A stretch of DNA of 64,000 nt from Photobacterium angustum (GCF_002954615.1 NZ_MSCJ01000003.1:1426001-1490000), one strand, 5' to 3'. Counted from the first letter of the stretch, positions 35,860 through 45,740 are shown. The notes: generated by a model from the letters alone, not told the origin. Numbers and translations are program-made.

Positions 35860-36983
35860 GTCAGTCATCTGCACAAGATAAAACTGAAAAAGCGACTCCG
35901 CAGAAGATCCGCAAAGCCCGAGATCAAGGTCAGATCCCACGCGCCAAAGACTTCACTGCAGCTACGATTTTTATTGCGGTTGTGGTTTTCTTTTATTTCC
36001 AAATTGATGTGATTTGGCAGACGCTGAATGGCGTCTTTAAATTAAACATGACAATGTCTCGTGATGATCTACGCTCACCTTGGCTAGCGATTGAAGCATT
36101 AGGTGCAAGCTTAGCCATTATCATTCAATTACTACTGCCATTATTTGGTTTGATTCTGATCGCCGCTATCGCCAGCAGTCTACTGATTGGTGGTTGGCTA
36201 TTCTATCCTGCTGGCGTATTGCCAAAATTATCAAAAATCGATCCCATTGCGGGGATAAAACGGATGTTTTCAACGCGATCTTTAGTCGAACTTTTAAAAT
36301 CGACACTCAAAGTCTGTGTGATTTTCCTCCTGCTATATCTCTATCTTGATGCCAATTTAAGCCGTTTACTAGGGATGCAAAACTTGCCACTGAAACAAGG
36401 CGTGTCATTAATTCTGACGATTCTCTTTCATGGCATTTTGCTGATGGGCATAGCGCTATTGTTATTTGGTTTAATTGATATTCCTTACCAAAAATGGGAG
36501 CACGCCAAAGAGCTGAAAATGACCAAACAAGAGCTGAAAGAAGAATTTAAAAGTAATGAAGGTAGCCCAGAAATCAAGCAACGCATTCGTCAAATTCAAC
36601 AGCAATTTGCCCGTAGAAAAATAGATAAAGCAGTACCTAAAGCTGATGTGGTGATCGTCAACCCAACCCATTATGCCGTTGCGATTAAATACGATACCAC
36701 ACTGTCTGAAGCGCCCTTTGTGGTAGCAAAAGGCATAGACGAAGCAGCAATGCATATTCAAACCATCGCCAAACAACACGATGTTGAGATCTTACATTCA
36801 CCACCATTAACGCGTGCGATTTATCACAGTACCCAGATAGAGCAAGCGATCCCAAGTCAACTCTATGTCGCCGTGGCTCATATATTAACTTATGTTTTAC
36901 AGCTTAAAGCCTTTCGACAAGGTAAAGGAAATCAACCACAAACGTTACCCAATTTTGTTATCCCAAAACATTTACAGCATTAA
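35856..36983 (+). CDS. flhB: Flagellar export switch protein FlhB
   Basis: 375 aa. N-terminal EKATPQKIRKARDQGQIPRA, four membrane helices, and the autocleavage site NPTH at about residue 269 in VVIVNPTHYAVAIKYD. It controls the switch from rod-hook to filament substrates together with FliK. Complete. Confidence 0.95.
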   Translation: MSQSSAQDKTEKATPQKIRKARDQGQIPRAKDFTAATIFIAVVVFFYFQIDVIWQTLNGVFKLNMTMSRDDLRSPWLAIEALGASLAIIIQLLLPLFGLILIAAIASSLLIGGWLFYPAGVLPKLSKIDPIAGIKRMFSTRSLVELLKSTLKVCVIFLLLYLYLDANLSRLLGMQNLPLKQGVSLILTILFHGILLMGIALLLFGLIDIPYQKWEHAKELKMTKQELKEEFKSNEGSPEIKQRIRQIQQQFARRKIDKAVPKADVVIVNPTHYAVAIKYDTTLSEAPFVVAKGIDEAAMHIQTIAKQHDVEILHSPPLTRAIYHSTQIEQAIPSQLYVAVAHILTYVLQLKAFRQGKGNQPQTLPNFVIPKHLQH

Positions 36984-37022
36984 TTTAAGCGCATTTTTAC
37001 CGGATTGGATGAAGGACTTCAC

Positions 37023-39116
37023 ATGTTAAATTGGCTCACAACACTCAAACAGTCGAGTAAAGGTTATATCGGTATTCCTATCGCCTTACTGATGATTCTG
37101 GCTATGGTGATTTTGCCATTACCTCCTATGCTGCTCGATGCCTTATTCACCTTTAATATTGTCTTGGCAATCTTGGTATTGTTAGTCAGTACCACAGCAA
37201 AAAGGCCGTTAGACTTTTCTGTTTTCCCCACCATTCTATTAGTCGCGACATTAATGCGACTCACTTTGAATGTGGCCTCAACACGTATTGTATTACTGGA
37301 AGGTCATAATGGTGGCGATGCCGCAGGTAAAGTGCTCCAAGCTTTTGGTGAAGTCGTTATTGGCGGTAACTACGTTGTGGGTATGGTGATTTTCGTGATT
37401 TTAATGATCATCAACTTTGTGGTGATCACTAAAGGTGGCGAACGTATCTCTGAGGTAGCAGCCCGTTTCACCCTTGATGCCCTACCTGGTAAACAAATGG
37501 CAATAGATGCCGATTTAAACGCTGGCATTATTGACCAAAACCAAGCAAAACAGCGCCGTCGTGATGTTGCTAATGAAGCGGATTTTTACGGTTCAATGGA
37601 TGGTGCTTCAAAGTTCGTTCGTGGTGATGCCATTGCGGGTTTATTGATCCTATTTATCAATATCATTGGTGGTATCAGTATCGGTGTTTTTGAATACGGA
37701 CTCAGCGCCTCTGATGCTTTTAAAACATACGCCTTACTGACTATTGGTGATGGTCTTGTCGCGCAAATTCCTTCACTGCTATTAGCAACTTCTGCCGCTA
37801 TTATTGTCACTCGTATTAACGACAGTGATGATGACATGACGCAAGCTATGCAGAACCAACTGCTTGCCTCACCTGCAACCTTATTCACTGTTGCTTCTGT
37901 GATGGCAATCATAGGTATTGTGCCAGGCATGCCGCACTTGGCATTTTTCAGCTTTGCCGCAGTATTAGCCTTTGCGGGCTGGCGACAATATAAAAAACCT
38001 CATCACCACCAGCAACTTGAAGAGGTTGAAGCCGTTTCTCAAGCCATGCAACTCGACCACGAAACGCCATTAACATGGGATGACATTCCTCATGTTCAAA
38101 GTATGTCGTTGTCGCTCGGTTTTCGTTTAGTCCATCTGGTTAATAAAGAGCAAGGAGCGCCACTTACCCAACGTATTCGCGGTGTTCGTAAAAATCTCTC
38201 GGAACAAGTCGGCTATTTACTGCCTGAAGTGAATATTCGCGACAACCTAAGCTTAAAACCGAATCACTATACTATTGCCGTTCATGGCGAGATCATTGAA
38301 CAAGGCAGCATTGAGCCTGAGCGTTTAATGGCTATTGCCGTGGGTGATACCTATGGCGAAATAGATGGCATCCTTGGCCATGATCCTGCTTATCAACTCC
38401 CTGCGGTGTGGATTGAAAATAGCAACAAGGCAAAGGCCTTGAACATGGGTTACCAAGTCGTTGATGACGCGACAGTAATTGCCACTCACTTAAGCAAAGT
38501 GATGAAAGTACATTTAGCCGATTTGTTTACCCATGATGATGTAGATTTCATTAACCAACGTTTAGCGCAGCAGGCGCCGAAATTAGCAGAAAGTTTAAGT
38601 GCTGCATTAACGCCTGCTCAGCAACTAAAGGTCTATCGCCAATTACTCATTGATCAAGTGCCACTTAAAGATATCCGTACCATTGCCAATACCATGTTAG
38701 AAGCATCTGAAAACACCAAAGATCCAATCTTAATTGCTGCAGATGTGCGTTGCAGCTTACGCCGAACCTTGGTGAATCTACTCAATGGTGATAAGAAAGA
38801 TCTTAACGTCTATGCCCTATCCGATGAACTTGAACAGATGTTATTAACATCGCTCCAACAAGCACAAGCGAGTGGCAATGTGATGCTAGATAGTTTTCCA
38901 ATTGAGCCAAATATTTTAAGCCAATTTCAACAAAATATGCCGCTTGCGAAGCAACAATTAAAACAGCAAGGCGCAGCCCCTGTTTTACTAGTAATGCCAC
39001 AATTACGACCACTGCTATCTCGCTATGCGCGTACTTTCGCCCAAGGCTTAGCAGTATTGTCTTATAACGAAGTTCCTGAAAATAAGAATATCAATATCAT
39101 TGGCAACTTAGGTTAA
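37023..39116 (+). CDS. flhA: Flagellar export gate protein FlhA
   Basis: 697 aa from the ATG at 37023, with GAAGGA upstream; the ATG at 37005 lies before that ribosome site. Eight N-terminal helices (LPPMLLDALFTFNIVLAILVL), the FHIPEP region RPLDFSVFPTILLVATLMRL with ALPGKQMAIDADLNAGII, and the large cytoplasmic ring domain. Chaperone-docking platform of the export gate. Confidence 0.95.
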   Translation: MLNWLTTLKQSSKGYIGIPIALLMILAMVILPLPPMLLDALFTFNIVLAILVLLVSTTAKRPLDFSVFPTILLVATLMRLTLNVASTRIVLLEGHNGGDAAGKVLQAFGEVVIGGNYVVGMVIFVILMIINFVVITKGGERISEVAARFTLDALPGKQMAIDADLNAGIIDQNQAKQRRRDVANEADFYGSMDGASKFVRGDAIAGLLILFINIIGGISIGVFEYGLSASDAFKTYALLTIGDGLVAQIPSLLLATSAAIIVTRINDSDDDMTQAMQNQLLASPATLFTVASVMAIIGIVPGMPHLAFFSFAAVLAFAGWRQYKKPHHHQQLEEVEAVSQAMQLDHETPLTWDDIPHVQSMSLSLGFRLVHLVNKEQGAPLTQRIRGVRKNLSEQVGYLLPEVNIRDNLSLKPNHYTIAVHGEIIEQGSIEPERLMAIAVGDTYGEIDGILGHDPAYQLPAVWIENSNKAKALNMGYQVVDDATVIATHLSKVMKVHLADLFTHDDVDFINQRLAQQAPKLAESLSAALTPAQQLKVYRQLLIDQVPLKDIRTIANTMLEASENTKDPILIAADVRCSLRRTLVNLLNGDKKDLNVYALSDELEQMLLTSLQQAQASGNVMLDSFPIEPNILSQFQQNMPLAKQQLKQQGAAPVLLVMPQLRPLLSRYARTFAQGLAVLSYNEVPENKNINIIGNLG

Positions 39117-39148
39117 TTCATTCCTGTGAAATTGAACGAGGACGAGCT

Positions 39149-39979
39149 ATGACAACTCAACACACATTACACACCATGGACGAACTTTACAGCTATATTC
39201 AAAGTATTATCCCATCGTTAACCCGTAATAACGACGATGCGATCCTACTTGACGCATTTGATCAAAACGATATTAGTCATGTCTGTCAGGCAATTCGAGA
39301 AACCACCACCAATCAAGTAACCTACCAACACCTAACATTACGTTTTGGTAGCAATAACGAACAAAGTGTTTACCAATTTGATGTATCTAAACCTGTACAG
39401 TTTCTATTTGATCTCTACAGCTTATATTTAGCCATCCGCCATATTGAGTTTCAGCTATCGACTTTCCATAAAGATATTATTAACCCCTTGGTGGTTCCGA
39501 TAAATTCAGAAACGCTATCATGGCCTATTGGACAAGGCTTTATTAATCAGGTCTTTCAACATCATTCCGTTGCAATGCAGTACATTATTCCCTGTGTTCA
39601 ACTTCATGACATGGAAAATAGTGAATGCCATAACATGATGACGTTAAATGCAAATTTAGAATCATTAAAAAAGAAAGCGGTAAAACTCTGGATAGATATT
39701 ATCCCACCCACCCGCTATTTAGAGACAATAAAAACAATTAAACCTGATGCAATTAAAACGTCGCATATTCTTAATGATGATCATAAGCGCTCAGGCCTGA
39801 TTCCCGTCATTCGTTTTATCCGTAAAAACAATACATTATTTATTGCAGGACGAGTGGGTAGCCAGCATGAATTAAACCAATATCGACTACTTGGTGCGCA
39901 ATATTATTTCGGTTACGTCAGTGATATACCAATGTCGGTATCAATGAAAAAAAAGGTTGCGAATAATAATCAAATATAA
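39149..39979 (+). CDS. Degenerate EAL-domain protein in the lateral export operon
   Basis: 276 aa, soluble. It follows the EAL fold without the catalytic residues. NPLVVPINSETLSW and QYIIPCVQLHD resemble NLS and ELTE strands. KTIKPDAIKTSHIL matches LPVDxIKID. TLFIAGRVGSQHELNQYR followed by GAQYYFGYVSDIPMS matches VVAEGVETxEQ...GCDxxQGYxxSxP. The EAL, DD and EGVE acidic residues are replaced, so it should not hydrolyse c-di-GMP. It may bind c-di-GMP or a protein partner, as YdiV does. It follows flhA by 32 bp with GAACGAGG upstream, and a 17-bp hairpin ends the operon. Confidence 0.72.
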   Translation: MTTQHTLHTMDELYSYIQSIIPSLTRNNDDAILLDAFDQNDISHVCQAIRETTTNQVTYQHLTLRFGSNNEQSVYQFDVSKPVQFLFDLYSLYLAIRHIEFQLSTFHKDIINPLVVPINSETLSWPIGQGFINQVFQHHSVAMQYIIPCVQLHDMENSECHNMMTLNANLESLKKKAVKLWIDIIPPTRYLETIKTIKPDAIKTSHILNDDHKRSGLIPVIRFIRKNNTLFIAGRVGSQHELNQYRLLGAQYYFGYVSDIPMSVSMKKKVANNNQI

Positions 39980-40017
39980 AATTATGACTTTTATATCTCT
40001 ACAGCCCCATAAAAATT

Positions 40018-40068
40018 AATGAGGTTTTCTTATTTAATATCATCACGATTTAATAAGAAAACCTCATT
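40018..40068 (+). terminator. Long hairpin ending the fliM-flhA-EAL operon
   Basis: 17-bp perfect inverted repeat (AATGAGGTTTTCTTATT) around a ~17-nt loop, 38 bp after the EAL-like gene. An AT-rich stretch follows but no clear U-run. Terminator or mRNA-stabilising hairpin. Confidence 0.7.
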
Positions 40069-40134
40069 TATTTGGCTCAATATCAAATTTATTCCCCTAT
40101 TCTTTTATTTTTTGAAAATATTAAAAATAAAAAT

Positions 40135-40161
40135 TAATGTTCTTTTCCAACTGACCGCATA
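40135..40161 (+). promoter_or_regulatory. Candidate sigma-28 promoter of lafA
   Basis: TAATGTTC - 11 nt - ACCGCATA. The -35 matches TAAAGTTT at 6 of 8 and the -10 only partly matches GCCGATAA. Located 50-75 bp before the flagellin ATG, where class 3 promoters lie. Confidence 0.45.
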
Positions 40162-40212
40162 GATACAGTGAGCAGGAAATACCTCGATAGATTGATTACA
40201 AGGAGAACTATC

Positions 40213-41082
40213 ATGGCTCTATCTATGCACACCAATTACGCATCACTGGTTACACAAAATACACTGAGCAATACTAGCAATTTGTTAAACACAGCAATGG
40301 AACGTTTAAGTACAGGTTTCCGTGTAAATTCAGCTGCAGATGATGCTGCTGGTCTTCAAATCGCAACTCGTCTAGATGCGCAAACTCGTGGCATGTCTGT
40401 AGCTATGCGTAACTCGCAAGACGGTATTTCAATGATGCAAACCGCTGAAGGTGCGATGGATGAAATGACTAATATCGTCTACCGCATGAACGACCTTGCA
40501 ACACAGGCATCAAACGGCACAGTATCAGCAAACGACCGAACAGCGCTTGATGCAGAATTCCAACAGCTTGGTGAAGAGCTTGCCAACGTAATGGCATCAA
40601 CCAGCTTTGGTGGACAAGACATTTTGACCGATGCAGGCTCATTTGGTGCAGGCGCAGTTAATTTCCAAATTGGTACTCAATCAGGTGATCAACTAGCTGT
40701 TGATGTATCAACTGAAGTACAAGCCGTGAATGCCACCATTGGTACTGCAGGTTCGTTAGCTCTAGGTGATTTGACTTCTGCAGCTAACGCACAAACAGCA
40801 CTAACGACCCTAACAGGTGCTAACGGTGAAGCAGGTTTACTGAAAGAAATTGGTGATGCACGTTCAGCACTGGGTGCCAACATTAACCGCCTTGACCACA
40901 CCATCACTAACCTAGGCAACATGGTTGAGAATGTATCTGCAGCCAAAGGTCGTATTGTTGATGCTGACTTTGCTGTTGAATCTTCAAGCATGACTAAAAA
41001 CCAAATGTTAATGCAAGCCGGCACAACGGTACTTTCCCAAACTAACCAGTTACCGGGCATGGCAATGTCACTACTTCGCTAA
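40213..41082 (+). CDS. lafA: Lateral flagellin
   Basis: 289 aa from the ATG at 40213 (AAGGAG upstream; the longer frame from 40168 is not flagellin). Conserved N-terminal D0/D1 ([20 protein letters not shown], then [11 protein letters not shown]) and C-terminal D1/D0 ([34 protein letters not shown]). Short variable centre, as in lateral flagellins. The only flagellin gene in the window. Filament protein exported through the gate and polymerised under FliD. Confidence 0.97.
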   Translation: MALSMHTNYASLVTQNTLSNTSNLLNTAMERLSTGFRVNSAADDAAGLQIATRLDAQTRGMSVAMRNSQDGISMMQTAEGAMDEMTNIVYRMNDLATQASNGTVSANDRTALDAEFQQLGEELANVMASTSFGGQDILTDAGSFGAGAVNFQIGTQSGDQLAVDVSTEVQAVNATIGTAGSLALGDLTSAANAQTALTTLTGANGEAGLLKEIGDARSALGANINRLDHTITNLGNMVENVSAAKGRIVDADFAVESSSMTKNQMLMQAGTTVLSQTNQLPGMAMSLLR

Positions 41083-41101
41083 ACAGTGGTTTCTTTTTCC
41101 T

Positions 41102-41126
41102 AAGCCTCCCTCGTGGAGGCTTTTTT
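41102..41126 (+). terminator. Terminator after lafA
   Basis: AAGCCTCC-CTCGT-GGAGGCTTTTTT, 8-bp stem with a U-tract. Separates lafA from the fliD operon. Confidence 0.92.
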
Positions 41127-41304
41127 GTAGCCATTATTAGATATCAGTAAGTCGGTATGTAGGAAAGCGAACGATTAGTAAACCTTTGGTTAATAAACGG
41201 AAAATAGGAATAAAACAGGAAACAACAAACGGAAATCAGATTTCCGCCACATCTCCAACAAAACCTAACCCACTGTTTTTAAATGTTTATTTTGATAAGT
41301 ATTC

Positions 41305-41321
41305 TGGCATAGCTCTTGCCA
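41305..41321 (+). promoter_or_regulatory. Sigma-54 promoter of the fliD operon
   Basis: TGGCATAGCTCTTGCC has GG and GC exactly 10 bases apart and matches TGGCAY-N5-TTGC. It lies about 30 bp before the fliD ATG. Fits LafK plus RpoN activation. Confidence 0.8.
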
Positions 41322-41349
41322 ATATAAATAGTCACTTAAGGAGCAATCA

Positions 41350-42684
41350 ATGAATTCGTTAGATCCTATTCAAATGGCCACTCAACTCGCCACCTTTGAT
41401 GTACAGCCATTTCAGCAGCGGTATCAATTACAAGCTGATAAGTACCAGAGCCAATTAAGTGCATTGGGTAAAGTAGAATCTGCCCTACGTGATTTTCGCG
41501 CAACAATTCAAAGCATCAACAGCTCAACTGCAAGCATTATTCAAAATAAAGCGACATTAAGTGACGACAGCCACTTTTCCGTCAGTGCAAATGCAAAAGC
41601 ATTAAGCGGCAATTATCAAGTCTTTGTTGAGCAAGTTGCCAGCGCCCATCAGGTCAAAACTGATATGCCAGCAAACTTGGAGTCAACGACTTCTGTACCT
41701 AACACAGGAACACTCTCATTCACTGTCGATGGCCAAACTCTTGATCTCGACCTTTCAACAATAGATAGCGATGGTGACGGGCAATCCACCATATCAGAGC
41801 TCACCACAGCAATTAATAACCACCCCGATAACCCCGGAGTGAATGCCACGTTAGTTCGTACCAGTGGTCAAACTCATTTCATGCTAGCAAGTAACGAAAC
41901 AGGGATTGCGAACACATTAAGTGTTTCTTCAAGCACAGGCACAACATGGTTTGATGGTGCTTTTACTAACTTAACTGAAATAAGTGCGCCACAAGATGCA
42001 GTGATTTGGCTTGGCGCGAAAACCACGGGCTTAAAACTGACCAATAGCAGCAATACGTTTTCAAATGTTATTGATGGTATTGATATCACTGCAACCAAAG
42101 CACAAACCTCTGGTGATACAGCCATTTCTATGGCTATCGATGCCGATCAAGATGCCACCTTGGAGCAAGTTAATTCATTTATTGAAAGCTATAACAAGGT
42201 GATATCCAACCTTGATAGTTATACCCAAACAGGCTCAGCAGATACCAAACGTGGTGCACTGGCAAATGATCCCACTCTTCGTTCAATAGAATCGCAATTA
42301 AATAACCTTTTACGCGATCAATTTGAAGGCAAGAGGCTATCTGAAATTGGGATCAGTATTAACCGCGAAGGCAAACTTGAAGTTGATAAAGATACCTTTA
42401 AAAACGCACAACAAACCATGGGTTCAACCATTGAATCCATGTTTAACGGTGACGGTAATTTATTCGATTCATTAGAAGATTCACTTAAGCCTTTTCTTCA
42501 ATTTTCTTCAGGCATGTTTACTTCTCGCAAAGATGCACTGAGAAACAACATCGATCGTATCGACGATAAGCAAGCCAATCTTGAACGTAAATACGACATG
42601 GCCTACACCCGCTACCTCAAACAATTCACCCAAATGAATCAAATCATGACCCAAATGCAGCAAACCCAAGGTTTATTTGGTTAA
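41350..42684 (+). CDS. fliD: Lateral filament cap protein FliD (LafB)
   Basis: 444 aa. N-terminal FliD pattern MATQLATFDVQPFQQRYQLQ with coiled coil, the mid-domain (ATLEQVNSFIESYNKVISNL, LSEIGISINREGKLEVDK) and a C-terminal coiled coil ending MNQIMTQMQQTQGLFG. Caps the growing filament and helps LafA fold. First gene of the fliD-lafU operon. Confidence 0.93.
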   Translation: MNSLDPIQMATQLATFDVQPFQQRYQLQADKYQSQLSALGKVESALRDFRATIQSINSSTASIIQNKATLSDDSHFSVSANAKALSGNYQVFVEQVASAHQVKTDMPANLESTTSVPNTGTLSFTVDGQTLDLDLSTIDSDGDGQSTISELTTAINNHPDNPGVNATLVRTSGQTHFMLASNETGIANTLSVSSSTGTTWFDGAFTNLTEISAPQDAVIWLGAKTTGLKLTNSSNTFSNVIDGIDITATKAQTSGDTAISMAIDADQDATLEQVNSFIESYNKVISNLDSYTQTGSADTKRGALANDPTLRSIESQLNNLLRDQFEGKRLSEIGISINREGKLEVDKDTFKNAQQTMGSTIESMFNGDGNLFDSLEDSLKPFLQFSSGMFTSRKDALRNNIDRIDDKQANLERKYDMAYTRYLKQFTQMNQIMTQMQQTQGLFG

Positions 42685-42697
42685 AAGGAGTACAACA

Positions 42698-43093
42698 ATG
42701 TTAATGCAAGATGCAGGTTTTAATTCATATCAACAAGTCGACTTGGATGCACAAGCCGCTTCAGCCTCACCCCATCAATTAGTCTTGATGCTTATTGATG
42801 GCTTTCAAGATGAACTAATACGTGCACAAGGTCATATCGAAGCAAAACGACTCGATGCCAAGGGGATAAGTATTAATAAGTGCATGAACATCTTAATAGG
42901 GCTAGATAGTGCGTTAGATCTAGAACTTGGCGGCGAAGTTGCAGCTAATTTGCATGATCTTTATGAGTTTTGTCAGCTTGAGCTTTACCAAGCAAGTGTC
43001 AAAAACGATATCTCCCACCTCGATAATGTCACTTTAGTGATGAACAACATTCGTGAAGGCTGGCAAGGATTTGGGCAGCATGCAGCCAAGTAA
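42698..43093 (+). CDS. fliS: Flagellin chaperone FliS (LafC)
   Basis: 131 aa from the ATG at 42698 (AAGGAG upstream). FliS signature: NSYQQVDLDAQAASASPHQL followed by VLMLIDGF and an all-helical body. Binds the C-terminus of LafA in the cytoplasm and prevents early polymerisation. Confidence 0.93.
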   Translation: MLMQDAGFNSYQQVDLDAQAASASPHQLVLMLIDGFQDELIRAQGHIEAKRLDAKGISINKCMNILIGLDSALDLELGGEVAANLHDLYEFCQLELYQASVKNDISHLDNVTLVMNNIREGWQGFGQHAAK

Positions 43094-43382
43094 TTCCATA
43101 TCGCTAAAAGTGCTCACCGCAAAAATTCAGCAAGCTGCTGCGACTGAAAATTGGTCTCGCTTACAGCAGCTTGATGATGTGTTACGTACGCTGTTACTAC
43201 CGCTTAACTCGAAGCCTAAAACAGCGCAACAGCAAGTACAAATAAAGGCGTTAATGGCTGCACATCGCCAAGCATATCTTGCGTTACAACAAGCACAACA
43301 AATACTGCAACAAAAAATCGCAACTGCTGACAAGGAAAAAGAACGCCTTGACGCTTATCAGTCAGCCAACAATATGGAGTGA
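43080..43382 (+). CDS. fliT: FliT-like export chaperone (LafD)
   Basis: 100 aa from the ATG at 43080, overlapping fliS by 14 bases. Helical, Gln/Ala-rich (KIQQAAATENWSRLQQLDDV, then QQAQQILQQKI). Size and place between fliS and fliK fit FliT, the chaperone of FliD. Sequence alone is not decisive. Confidence 0.75.
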   Translation: MQPSNSISLKVLTAKIQQAAATENWSRLQQLDDVLRTLLLPLNSKPKTAQQQVQIKALMAAHRQAYLALQQAQQILQQKIATADKEKERLDAYQSANNME

Positions 43383-43385
43383 ACA

Positions 43386-44483
43386 ATGTTAATTAATACT
43401 GCGCTCACCAAAATTGACAATGTATCGTCATCATCTGATATCAAACAAGCTGGGATGCTTGCTGAACACTCAGACGCGACAGTAGAGCAAGAAAGTTTCT
43501 CGCAAACATTACAAACATTACAAACATTTTCTCAACAAAGCGAAAGTACGTTACCAGAGCTGCTATTAGGCAATGCTAATGCAACAGCTCTTGAACAGCG
43601 AGACCCAGCAACAATATCGCAAAATCAAGCATTGCAGCCGGTACCGCCAAGTGAAATTGAAACAACCGTAACTACACCAATTATAGGCAATTTTTCACTT
43701 AATCACTTAGCTACACCGCCAACCACAAGCACACTGTCCTCTGCTTCATTTAAGCAGCAACCAGATCTTAAGAGTGCATTATCAAGTTCTCATCAGATGC
43801 TAGACGGTGTCAATCCATCTGCGTTCAACCATGCAAACAATCCTACTAAGGGAGTAATAGCACCACTAACCATAACTTCACTACCAAGTTCAGCCTTAGA
43901 GCAAATGTCATCGTTGAACGCGGTAAAAACACCGGTTTTCAATGGTGAAATGCCCGTTGCACAACCGGTTCAAAATCTTACAGCAGTCGAACAAGTTTTA
44001 TCTGCTCAAGCACAAACACAAACTAACATAACGGTTAATCGTGTGAATTGGGCTCCTATAAGTGTTGATCCTCAATCTCCACAATGGGGTGAGAAAATGC
44101 TGAATATTCTCCAAGATCGCGTTTCTCTTCAAGCGACACAAAACATGCAAGAAGCACGTATTCGTTTAGATCCACCGGATCTTGGCAAGCTTGATCTGAT
44201 CGTCAAAATGGATGGCGACAAATTGAATGTTCAAATCAGTGCCAATAACAATGCAGTACGTGATGCACTTAACCAAGTCTCTGAACGTTTACGTCATGAT
44301 CTCCAGCAACAATTTGTCAGTGTCGACGTTAACATCAGTCACGGCGAACAACATTCTCATTCAGATCAAACCGCACAACATTCACCCCAAGATGATAACG
44401 ATCATAGGGTAATCACTTCCTCGTCATCAGCAGACGTTGAAACATCGACAACCAATGAGCATTGGCTATCCACGCTCGCATAA
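43386..44483 (+). CDS. fliK: Hook-length control protein FliK (LafE)
   Basis: 365 aa. A long low-complexity Ser/Thr/Gln N-terminal region and the C-terminal Flg_hook domain: WGEKMLNILQDRVSLQATQN, then EARIRLDPPDLGKLDLIVKM. Measures hook length and triggers FlhB switching. Confidence 0.9.
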   Translation: MLINTALTKIDNVSSSSDIKQAGMLAEHSDATVEQESFSQTLQTLQTFSQQSESTLPELLLGNANATALEQRDPATISQNQALQPVPPSEIETTVTTPIIGNFSLNHLATPPTTSTLSSASFKQQPDLKSALSSSHQMLDGVNPSAFNHANNPTKGVIAPLTITSLPSSALEQMSSLNAVKTPVFNGEMPVAQPVQNLTAVEQVLSAQAQTQTNITVNRVNWAPISVDPQSPQWGEKMLNILQDRVSLQATQNMQEARIRLDPPDLGKLDLIVKMDGDKLNVQISANNNAVRDALNQVSERLRHDLQQQFVSVDVNISHGEQHSHSDQTAQHSPQDDNDHRVITSSSSADVETSTTNEHWLSTLA

Positions 44484-44503
44484 TTTTCTTTTTTAGGATC
44501 AGG

Positions 44504-44992
44504 ATGATGACTAATAAAAAAACGCTTTCTAACCTCTTTATCATATTGCTGATCAGCATTATTGTTGCTGTTGCCACTTTTAGTGCCACCCTATGGTATA
44601 GCCAACAGAATACGTCCACTCCAAACATAGATGTATGGTTCAAAAAAGTCTTTCAATCAGAGCCAGAAGCCACGGCACAACCTGCCTTTCATCCTCTCGA
44701 TAAGGTCGTTGTCAGTGTAAAAGGCGAACGCCAAACTCATTATGTGATGATTGAGCTCGCAGTCCAAACCCACTATCCCGAACGAATAAAACAAATCGAT
44801 AGCTACATGCCGCTCGTTCGTAATGCATTACTCAAAATGTTCAGTAAGAAGAAGTATGAAGAGTTACAAAACCAGCAATCTATTGATCAATTACAGCAAG
44901 AAGTAAAACAAACTCTGACCGCAGCCTTTGCCAATACCACGATCGCTCGTGATATCGATGATGTGCTTTTTACCAAATACGTCATTCAATAA
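44504..44992 (+). CDS. fliL: Flagellar basal body-associated protein FliL (LafF)
   Basis: 162 aa from the ATG at 44504 (AGGATCAGG upstream). One N-terminal membrane helix (residues ~8-28), then a periplasmic FliL domain with PLDKVVVSVKGERQTHYVMI and a C-terminal DVLFTKYVIQ. Supports stator function under load, as in swarming cells. Confidence 0.88.
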   Translation: MMTNKKTLSNLFIILLISIIVAVATFSATLWYSQQNTSTPNIDVWFKKVFQSEPEATAQPAFHPLDKVVVSVKGERQTHYVMIELAVQTHYPERIKQIDSYMPLVRNALLKMFSKKKYEELQNQQSIDQLQQEVKQTLTAAFANTTIARDIDDVLFTKYVIQ

Positions 44993-45002
44993 TGAGGTGA
45001 GT

Positions 45003-45731
45003 ATGCTTGATCACAACCCAACCACTCACTATGAGCTCGACACTACCCCTTCGCCACAACAGCATCATATTGATGAAGATCTATTAATCCATAATCACCT
45101 TGTTTTAGTTAAACGCGTGGTAAATCAACTTCGTCACCATACTAGCTCACATTGCAGTTATGAAGACATGCAGCAAATTGGATTAATTGGACTGTTAGAA
45201 GCGGCGCGACGTTATGGTGATGTCGAAGATCCTCAATTTCCAGCTTTTGCTGTATGCCGTATTCGTGGTGCAATTTTAGACGAACTTCGACGATTAGATT
45301 GGCGTTCACGTCATACGCGCCAGCAAGCCCATGAGCTTAACGACATCACCCGTGACTTAATGAAGCAACTTGGCCGACAGCCCACAGAAGCTGAGATCAC
45401 GTCTGCACTTGGCATTGATAGCGAAAATTATCAACTGCGTTTACAAGCCTGTATGGCAAGTGAAATGCAAAGCCTTGATCAACTGCTAGAGGCCGGTAAG
45501 GAGCTGGATGCACCGTTAGAATATAACGGTGTTGAACATGAACATATGCGTCGAACACTCGAACACGCTTTAACGCAATTATCAAAACGAGAGCAGTTAT
45601 TGCTGACCCTGTTTTATCAACATGAGCTCAATCTACATGAGATCGCGTTGGTGCTAAACCTTACTCCACCGCGTATTTGTCAGCTGCATAAACAAGCACT
45701 GAAATCCCTCAATCACTATTTATCGGCTTAG
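45003..45731 (+). CDS. lafS: Sigma-28 factor FliA (LafS) of the lateral system
   Basis: 242 aa from the ATG at 45003 (GAGGTGAG upstream). Region 2: HLVLVKRVVNQLRHHTSSHC and EDMQQIGLIGLLEAARRYG, then FPAFAVCRIRGAILDELRRL (2.3-2.4). Region 4.2: ELNLHEIALVLNLTPPRICQ. Drives class 3 genes such as lafA. No flgM anti-sigma gene is present in this cluster. Confidence 0.95.
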   Translation: MLDHNPTTHYELDTTPSPQQHHIDEDLLIHNHLVLVKRVVNQLRHHTSSHCSYEDMQQIGLIGLLEAARRYGDVEDPQFPAFAVCRIRGAILDELRRLDWRSRHTRQQAHELNDITRDLMKQLGRQPTEAEITSALGIDSENYQLRLQACMASEMQSLDQLLEAGKELDAPLEYNGVEHEHMRRTLEHALTQLSKREQLLLTLFYQHELNLHEIALVLNLTPPRICQLHKQALKSLNHYLSA

Positions 45732-45740
45732 GAGCTGTAT

